DNA of 64,000 nucleotides. Origin: Paludibacter sp. (GTDB lineage: Bacteria; Bacteroidota; Bacteroidia; Bacteroidales; Paludibacteraceae). The DNA is taken from positions 1-64,000 of the forward strand of contig JAQTTH010000009.1 of the NCBI GenBank assembly GCA_028710895.1. The letters are read 5' to 3'. Below are positions 58,218-64,000 of the stretch, in pieces. The stretch's first letter is position 1. Every line of letters starts with the position of its first letter. The notes below the pieces were generated by a model. That model searched no databases, had not been told where the DNA came from, and saw nothing but the letters and a program-made list of their open reading frames with translations. The position numbers were made by a program, and so were the translations under genes.

Positions 58218-61200
58218 ATGCGTTATCAGATTCTAAAACAACTGACAGCACTCCTACTCATTTCAGGATGTTCATATTCTCACGCCCAAAACCAACCAAG
58301 CAAAGTTCAGGTTTACGATCCGGAATTAAATCAACTTGTTGATAAAAAGACTGTGAACAAGGACCGTGAATTACGTTACAGGCCCGAAGGAGATGATTTT
58401 GTTATTGTGAATGGAACTTCACAGTTCAACAGGGCGCTTTACGGAACCCATACCGGCTTTCGGGTGGAAACCGGGGATGTTCCTGAATTTGCATTGTATC
58501 TGCCACGTATGGGCGGAAACCTTAGTTTCAGCATTGAGAATAAACAGAAATCAATACAACTGAATGCAGCACAACGGATTGAATGCCGTTATCGTGCAGG
58601 TTCGCGCATATACTACATTACCGACCCGCTACTGGGGAAAGGTAAAATCACGATTACCGCTTTGGCTATGAGTGAGGCTGAGGGCATGATGTTGAAAATT
58701 GAAACGCAAAATATTCCAACAAACACAAAGCTATCGTGGGTATTTGGCGGTGCTGCCGACAAACGATTCAGTCGCGAAGGTGACATGGGCGTTGACCCCA
58801 TTGATTGTTTTGAACTCAAACCCGAATACTGTAAAGGCAATGAATATCAACTTTTCAACAATTCGTTTCAGCTAACATTCGGAGCAAAACACGACCGCAA
58901 ACTTATTGGAACATTTCCACCAAAATCAGAACTATTAGTTACTACCGGGAACACTCCTGTTCTCAAGGGGAAATTACCTGTATCCAATAACAACACATAC
59001 TATCTGGCTATTCAGATTCCTGACGCAGGTAATCAATTGCCGTATACATCACTTTGTACAATTTTCGAAAAATCTGAAGCTGCCCGTGTGAAACTGGCTT
59101 CGACATTAAAAATAGAAACACCCGATCCTTATTTCAACACACTGGGAGGAACACTTGCCATGGCTGCCGATGGAATATGGAGTGGTGAAACATGGTTACA
59201 CGGTGCAGTTGGTTGGCGTATGCCGTTGAGTGGATGGCGTGCAGGTTATACAGGCGATGCATTGGGATGGCACGATCGTTCACGTCTGCATTTCGATGCT
59301 TACGCGGCTTCGCAGGTAACAAATGTGGAACCCGTGTACCCGCATCCCAATCAGGATACTACCTTAAATATGGCCCGTGCCGTAAAACAATGGGGAACGC
59401 AAATGTACAGCAACGGGTATATTTGCCGCAATCCGCATGAGAACAACAAGATGCATCACTACGATATGAATCTTTGTTACATCGATGAACTACTCTGGCA
59501 TCTGAACTGGACAGGCGATTTGGCATATGCACAGAAAATATGGCCCGTTATTGCAAGCGATTTAGCCTGGGAAAAACGAAACTTCGACCCCGATAACGAT
59601 GGGCTTTATGATGCGTATTGTTGCATTTGGGCAAGTGATGGACTTTATTACAACAGCGGCGCAGTTACCCATTCGTCGGCTTATAACTACCGGGCAAATA
59701 AAATGGCAGCCGAAATTGCACAAAGAATAGGAAAAGACCCGAAACCATACGCCAATGAAGCTGATAAAATACTAAAAGCACTCAATGCAAGACTTTGGAT
59801 TACTCCCAAAGGTCATTGGGCTGAATTTCAGGACTTCATGGGCGAAAAGAAAGTTCACGAAAGTGCTGCGCTCTGGACTATTTATCATGCAATTGATTCC
59901 GAAACTGCCGATCCGTTTCAGGGATATCAGGCTACACGCTATGTCGACACGGAAATTCCGCATTTTCCGGTAGTGGCAAAAGGATTGAAGGATGAAGGAT
60001 ATGCAACTCTCTCAACAACAAACTGGATGCCTTATTGCTGGTCGACAAACAATGTTGTTTTTGCCGAAGTGCTGCATACGGCCCTATCCTATTGGGAAGC
60101 CGGCCGAAATGAAGAAGGTTACAAACTATTGAAGAGTTCTGTCCTGGATGGAATGTACCTGGGTGGAAGTCCGGGCAATGTGGGTCAGATAAGTTCTTAC
60201 GATGCTGCCCGTGGCGAAAGTTACCGCGATTTTGGCGACCCTATCGGAGTCATGTCCCGTGCATTGGTTCAGGGACTTTTCGGTATAATTCCCGATGCTA
60301 TGAACGATAGATTGATACTCCGTCCCGGTTTTCCACAATCGTGGGATCACGCATCTATTAGCACATCGGATATAGATTTCAGCTTCAAACAAAAAGCTAA
60401 AACGGATATCTACACAATCAAACCCCATTTTCAGAAAAAGCTGGCAGTTGAACTTCAAATAAAAGCTTACTCCGATAGTATTTCGACTATTCTTATCAAC
60501 GGCAAACCTACCGGATGGAAATTAATGGAATCAGCTGCTGGAAATCCTGTCATCAGCATTTCAATTCCCGAACCGGGCACAGTAGAAATCGTTTGGACCG
60601 GAAAAAGAATTGAGAAAACAGTTCCTGAAGTCGCTTTAGCCTCAGGAGCTTTGTGGCAATACGAATCAGCATCCGACATACTGAAAATCTTTGACCCGCA
60701 ACAGGTAATCAGTCAAACAAAGCAAACGGGTAATACTTTAAGCGGAAAAATCAGTGGTGCAACAGGACACAGAACCCTGTTTCTTCAACTGAAACAAGGT
60801 CAAATGACCTGGTGGCAACCCGTAAACATTGAAATTACAGCTAAAAAAGGAGTTGAATTAAAAGCCTTTTCAGAAGTAAATGCTGCTACCTGCGAAGGGA
60901 TAAATATCGATAAGTTTTTCAACGATTCAGTCAGTCATATTTTTGAGAATAAATACCTTTCGCCGCGGTCGCCTTATACAACACTTCAAATTCCAATACA
61001 GGGAATCGGTGAGTGGTGCCACCCAACCGAATCGGAAAAGATAGATGATTCAGGTTTACGAAAAGTTATTTTGAATAATACATTATCTACAAAACTAAAT
61101 GTATCATTCCGCTCACCAGCCGTTGGAAAAAACATAGTATTTACATCACTTTGGGATAACTTCCCAAAGAAAATTGAGATTCCGCTAAACGGATCAGCTT

Positions 61201-61601
61201 CTCATGCTTATTTGCTTATGGCCGGAACTACCAATCAGATGCAGACGCATTTTGTAAACGGAAGAATTCATGTGGAATACACCGATGGAACACGCGACAC
61301 ACTGGAATTGAAAAATCCTGAAAACTGGTGTCCCATTGAGCAGGATTATTACAACGATGGCAAAGCCTTTAAACTGGATTCCCCCCGCCCCTATCGGATC
61401 CACTTATTAAGTGGCCTGGTAAGCAACGACCTGGAAAAAGACCTGAAGATAGAGGGCGTGTATGGACGAAAAATAAAGGGAGGAGCCGGAGTTTTACTGG
61501 ATATGCCGTTGAACAAAGACAAAAAACTGCGTAAACTGGAATTGGAAACAGTTGCCAACGAAGTGATAATCGGATTAATGTCGCTAACGCTGCAACGGTA
61601 G
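58218..61601 (+). CDS. DUF4450 six-hairpin glycosidase-like protein
   Basis: An 1127-residue exported protein with a lipobox-like ISGC (Cys18). The N-terminal part (about 25-290) resembles DUF4450. A central (alpha/alpha)6 domain (about 320-690) has GYTGDALGWHDRSRLHFDAY, FDPDNDGLYDAYCCIWASDG and HESAALWTIYHAID, as in clan GH-L/M glycosidases; Glu and Asp in these stretches are candidate catalytic residues. The C-terminal 400 residues are beta-rich. It probably hydrolyses an oligosaccharide imported by the upstream SusC/D systems; specificity is unknown. Family assignment is from memory. Confidence 0.68.
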   Translation: MRYQILKQLTALLLISGCSYSHAQNQPSKVQVYDPELNQLVDKKTVNKDRELRYRPEGDDFVIVNGTSQFNRALYGTHTGFRVETGDVPEFALYLPRMGGNLSFSIENKQKSIQLNAAQRIECRYRAGSRIYYITDPLLGKGKITITALAMSEAEGMMLKIETQNIPTNTKLSWVFGGAADKRFSREGDMGVDPIDCFELKPEYCKGNEYQLFNNSFQLTFGAKHDRKLIGTFPPKSELLVTTGNTPVLKGKLPVSNNNTYYLAIQIPDAGNQLPYTSLCTIFEKSEAARVKLASTLKIETPDPYFNTLGGTLAMAADGIWSGETWLHGAVGWRMPLSGWRAGYTGDALGWHDRSRLHFDAYAASQVTNVEPVYPHPNQDTTLNMARAVKQWGTQMYSNGYICRNPHENNKMHHYDMNLCYIDELLWHLNWTGDLAYAQKIWPVIASDLAWEKRNFDPDNDGLYDAYCCIWASDGLYYNSGAVTHSSAYNYRANKMAAEIAQRIGKDPKPYANEADKILKALNARLWITPKGHWAEFQDFMGEKKVHESAALWTIYHAIDSETADPFQGYQATRYVDTEIPHFPVVAKGLKDEGYATLSTTNWMPYCWSTNNVVFAEVLHTALSYWEAGRNEEGYKLLKSSVLDGMYLGGSPGNVGQISSYDAARGESYRDFGDPIGVMSRALVQGLFGIIPDAMNDRLILRPGFPQSWDHASISTSDIDFSFKQKAKTDIYTIKPHFQKKLAVELQIKAYSDSISTILINGKPTGWKLMESAAGNPVISISIPEPGTVEIVWTGKRIEKTVPEVALASGALWQYESASDILKIFDPQQVISQTKQTGNTLSGKISGATGHRTLFLQLKQGQMTWWQPVNIEITAKKGVELKAFSEVNAATCEGINIDKFFNDSVSHIFENKYLSPRSPYTTLQIPIQGIGEWCHPTESEKIDDSGLRKVILNNTLSTKLNVSFRSPAVGKNIVFTSLWDNFPKKIEIPLNGSASHAYLLMAGTTNQMQTHFVNGRIHVEYTDGTRDTLELKNPENWCPIEQDYYNDGKAFKLDSPRPYRIHLLSGLVSNDLEKDLKIEGVYGRKIKGGAGVLLDMPLNKDKKLRKLELETVANEVIIGLMSLTLQR

Positions 61602-61691
61602 ATGAAAACCACTAAAACAGAAATGTTTAATTTGAACCTTGCAATTGGCATGTAAAAAAATCGGTACCGTATTCAAATAAAATGTTCTGAT

Positions 61692-61840
61692 TAAGATGTC
61701 AGTGCTACGCACCTTATTAAATCATGTAATTCCATTTGATTACGAAGATATCACAACTACGTTGCTAAAAGGGGCGTAGCCCTGATTTCTTCGTAACATT
61801 GATAATAATTCTCAAAACCAGGGGCGTAGCCCTGACATAA
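61692..61840. repeat. Cluster of four short hairpin repeats
   Basis: Four copies of the same motif as at 21436-21545. Copies on the minus strand are GTGC-GTA-GCAC-TGACATCTT (61692-61714) and CAAC-GTA-GTTG-TGATATCTTCGTAA (61738-61766). Copies on the plus strand are GGGC-GTA-GCCC-TGATTTCTTCGTAAC (61771-61797) and GGGC-GTA-GCCC-TGACAT (61820-61838). Stem bases differ between copies but always pair, while the GTA loop and the 3' flank are kept. The remaining bases between the DUF4450 gene and the porT promoter hold nothing else I can identify. Confidence 0.8.
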
Positions 61841-61889
61841 AAAAGGAGCAACATTATTTCCTTAAACACGCGGTATTTGTCAACCCACC

Positions 61890-61920
61890 TTGCAGGATTG
61901 TGCAATAATAGGTATTTTTG
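61890..61920 (+). promoter_or_regulatory. Promoter of the PorT-family gene
   Basis: TTG (61890-61892), a 20-base spacer and TATTTTTG (61913-61920) match the Bacteroidetes promoter. The start site would be about 61927, which rules out the longer reading frame beginning at 61890 and supports the ATG at 61950. Confidence 0.7.
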
Positions 61921-61949
61921 TGCGTTTAAATAAAACTAATTGCCAACGT

Positions 61950-62648
61950 ATGCTACTTAACCACATAAAGAAATTCGTATTAGTTTGCTTTTGTCTTGCC
62001 GAATGTAGTTCATTTGCTGGTGCTCAAAACCTTCCTTATGTCGATTCAAAACTTATTCATTTCGGATTTTCGCTGGGAATGAATACAATGGATTTTGGGG
62101 TTACGCCCAGTTTAGACAGCCTTGGAACAAATAAGAATGTATATAATGCTGCTGTATCTACCCTGAAGCCAGGTTTCTCGGTTGGGATTGTAAGTGACTT
62201 AAGGTTAAACAGGTATTTAAACCTTCGGTTTACTCCTACCCTGCATTTTGGCGACAGACAACTGAATTACATAACAGGCAGTTCAAAAGATTCAGTTTCG
62301 TTCACGTCTATTCCGGTTTCCGTACCCATCTATCTCAAATACAGCGCCGAGCGAAAAGACAACTATCGTCCCTACGTTCTTTGGGGTGCAGGAGCCTATA
62401 TCGATTTGGGCAGAAACAAGGAAAACAAAGCCATGCTGCAACCTATCGACTTTTTTACCGAATTTGGTGTTGGTTGCGATATCTATTTCTCATTTTTTAA
62501 ATTGTGTCCCGAGTTGAAATTTGCACTTGGTTTCAACGATATGCTCGACCACAAATTTGAACCTTCCGATCCCAAAAACAAGTTTTATACGCAGGCAGTT
62601 TCAAGACTTACTTCCCGCATGGTAACACTCACATTCAATTTTGAATAA
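61950..62648 (+). CDS. porT: PorT-family outer membrane beta-barrel protein (T9SS)
   Basis: About 232 residues from the ATG at 61950: signal peptide ending FAGAQ, then an eight-strand-type barrel with LIHFGFSLGMNTMDFGV near the N-terminus, VPIYLKYSAERK in the middle and a C-terminal MVTLTFNFE with terminal aromatic residue. The N-terminal motif resembles PorT, a type IX secretion component. The pectate lyase with a T9SS tail in this window is a plausible cargo. The general outer-membrane barrel call is safer than the PorT name. Confidence 0.75.
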   Translation: MLLNHIKKFVLVCFCLAECSSFAGAQNLPYVDSKLIHFGFSLGMNTMDFGVTPSLDSLGTNKNVYNAAVSTLKPGFSVGIVSDLRLNRYLNLRFTPTLHFGDRQLNYITGSSKDSVSFTSIPVSVPIYLKYSAERKDNYRPYVLWGAGAYIDLGRNKENKAMLQPIDFFTEFGVGCDIYFSFFKLCPELKFALGFNDMLDHKFEPSDPKNKFYTQAVSRLTSRMVTLTFNFE

Positions 62649-62709
62649 AAAAAACAATTTCGTACTATCTAACATCCCCTTTAGAAGTGTATATTCTATT
62701 ACTTATATT

Positions 62710-62739
62710 TTGGTAATTACTTGTATTTCCGTATCTTTG
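62710..62739 (+). promoter_or_regulatory. Promoter of the integrase gene
   Basis: TTG (62710-62712), exactly 19 bases and TATCTTTG (62732-62739) give a full Bacteroidetes consensus promoter about 100 bases before the integrase ATG. Confidence 0.75.
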
Positions 62740-62803
62740 TACTTATTAATCAACGCCTAACAAGCCTACTTATTTGATACTTTTCGCTTAAGTTTTATCA
62801 AAT

Positions 62804-62838
62804 GTGTAATGTTTGTGTAACGTAAAGTGTAACGTAAG
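62804..62838 (+). repeat. Three direct repeats before the integrase start
   Basis: GTGTAATGTTT, GTGTAACGTAAA and GTGTAACGTAAG run head to tail (11, 12 and 12 bases) and end one base before the ATG. Such short iterated sites could bind the recombinase or a regulator, but no function is shown. Confidence 0.65.
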
Positions 62839-62839
62839 T

Positions 62840-64000
62840 ATGAAATACATTTCAATTATCCTTTACAAAAGCACCACTTTAAAGAGTGGTGAACACCCGA
62901 TTGTTTTGAGAATTACCAAAGACCGGGTACGAAAATTCATCAGTTTAAACCTCTCTGCTATTTCCGACCAATGGAATGACGAGTTTTCTCAATTCAAGAA
63001 AGACAAACGTATCAATCCGGATTACGAGAAAAGCAATGCGTACATCAACAGCCAGTTTCTAAAAGCAAAGGATGTTATTGACGAATTCGACCGCAACAAA
63101 ATCGACTGGACACTAAACCAGTTCGAAGAATCATTCCTCAATCGTACAAAGAAAGGCAAAGTTAAGCCTTTTTTTGAAAACCACATACAAACATTGAGAA
63201 ATACTGGACATCAGGGTAATGCTCGTAGTTATGAAATAGCATTGAGGATGCTCGAAATCTTTGACAAAAAGTTTGAAAAGCGTTTGTTTCCTGAAGTTGA
63301 TATTAAGTACGTGCAGGATTTTGATGCTTTCCTTCAAACCCCACGTGAATCGATTTATAAATATAAGAATGGGACAACCAAGATAGTACAGCGTAAGGGT
63401 TGTTGTGGCAACAGCCGTAGAGGCTATATGAAACAATTGCGCTCTATTCTCAATCTGGCAATACAGGCCAAGGAAGCAAATCGTTCCACCTACCCATTCG
63501 GCAAAGGAGGTTTTGAAGTGGCTAAGCTTGAAGAAGAAACTGAGAAACGATATTTACCAACTGATTATCTAGCTAAGGTAAAAGCAGACATTCAGCTGAA
63601 AGAACCGGTTCAATTTGCCCGTTTAGTATTCCTTTTTTCATATTATTGCTATGGGATGAGTTTTGTAGATATGGCAAACCTGACACCTGACAATATCAAA
63701 CGGCTTGAGAATGGTCAATATATCGTTTATAAGCGACAAAAAACACAGTACAGCAAAAAGTCCAAGTCCATAAGTGTAAAGCTCACAGAAGAACTACAAA
63801 CAATCATAAATGAGCTTTGTAGCCTGCAAAAGCCAGTAGAAAACTACCTACTGCCAATCGTATCACGCAAGGGCTATACCGGAGAGAAACTATACAAACA
63901 CATTCATAACAGATTGACTGTGGTTAATGACAATCTCGAAGAGATGGCTAAAATCCTGGGTATTGCTGACATCAACATAACTTCGTATGTCAGCCGTCAC
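62840..64000 (+). CDS. Tyrosine recombinase / integrase (C-terminus outside window)
   Basis: An open frame of 387 codons running off the right edge. N-terminal arm-binding region (MKYISIILYKSTTLKSGEHP), a SAM-like core-binding domain (about 105-215) and the catalytic domain from about 240, with SYYCYGMSFVDMANL (about 268-281), a candidate beta-hairpin lysine in KRQKT (about 298-302), and the final SYVSRH giving the second conserved Arg386. The nucleophilic Tyr lies beyond the window. In relatives I recall an Arg before GMSF; here it is Tyr271. It is typical of Bacteroidetes conjugative or mobilisable elements and may mark an island. Confidence 0.9.
   Translation, partial: MKYISIILYKSTTLKSGEHPIVLRITKDRVRKFISLNLSAISDQWNDEFSQFKKDKRINPDYEKSNAYINSQFLKAKDVIDEFDRNKIDWTLNQFEESFLNRTKKGKVKPFFENHIQTLRNTGHQGNARSYEIALRMLEIFDKKFEKRLFPEVDIKYVQDFDAFLQTPRESIYKYKNGTTKIVQRKGCCGNSRRGYMKQLRSILNLAIQAKEANRSTYPFGKGGFEVAKLEEETEKRYLPTDYLAKVKADIQLKEPVQFARLVFLFSYYCYGMSFVDMANLTPDNIKRLENGQYIVYKRQKTQYSKKSKSISVKLTEELQTIINELCSLQKPVENYLLPIVSRKGYTGEKLYKHIHNRLTVVNDNLEEMAKILGIADINITSYVSRH

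Noticed and set aside
61890-61949. 20-residue N-terminal extension of the PorT-like protein
   Set aside because: It overlaps the promoter and would place the signal peptide internally.
62649-62839. tRNA gene or attachment core next to the integrase
   Set aside because: No cloverleaf or tRNA 3' end could be recognised on either strand.

Overview
The window reads as chromosome of a Bacteroidota (Bacteroidetes) member, most likely class Bacteroidia, that respires oxygen and degrades plant polysaccharides. The signs are: fused str-S10-spc ribosomal operons with no tuf gene between fusA and rpsJ, repeated matches to the Bacteroidetes promoter (TTTG/TTG, 19-20 bp, TAnnTTTG), SusC/SusD pairs, many lipoproteins, a type IX secretion (T9SS) C-terminal domain and a PorT-like protein. 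Genus cannot be fixed from the sequence alone.

Region 1 (1-9486, minus strand): rpsL, rpsG, fusA, rpsJ, rplC-D-W-B, rpsS, rplV, rpsC, rplP, rpmC, rpsQ, rplN, rplX and the start of rplE, driven by a clear promoter in front of rpsL. Region 2 (9877-12405, plus): a secreted multidomain pectate lyase with a T9SS tail, closed by a strong bidirectional terminator. Region 3 (12502-20036, minus): a tightly packed group of envelope genes (phospholipase D family, TPR protein, CapA-like lipoprotein, small lipoprotein, YARHG+DUF3160 lipoprotein, then a GNAT acetyltransferase).

Region 4 (20192-29978, minus): a respiratory cluster. It has a Tat-exported iron-sulfur protein, an NrfD-like membrane protein and a membrane-anchored monoheme cytochrome c, which together resemble a stripped-down alternative complex III. 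These are followed by a DoxX-like protein, the SCO1 copper chaperone, caa3/A2-type cytochrome oxidase subunits I, III, IV and II (with fused cytochrome c), and heme O synthase. The likely electron path is quinol to FeS/NrfD to cytochrome c to oxidase.

Region 5 (30359-61601, all plus): a sugar catabolism and glycan uptake region. It begins with L-rhamnose isomerase and the L-rhamnose/H+ symporter. A translationally coupled operon follows: DapA-family lyase, Na+/solute symporter, Fe-alcohol dehydrogenase, PdxA2-like dehydrogenase and DUF1537 kinase. Then come an AraC regulator, a six-hairpin glycosidase-like lipoprotein, a 41-bp x 9 tandem array, a PUL-like block (FAS1, SusC, SusD, FAS1, FAS1, SusC, SusD) and a DUF4450 six-hairpin protein. 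Together they could bind, import and break down a rhamnose- or sugar-acid-containing plant glycan.

Region 6 (61602-64000): a cluster of short covarying hairpin repeats, a PorT-family T9SS protein, and the first 387 codons of a tyrosine recombinase that may mark the edge of a mobile island continuing past the window.
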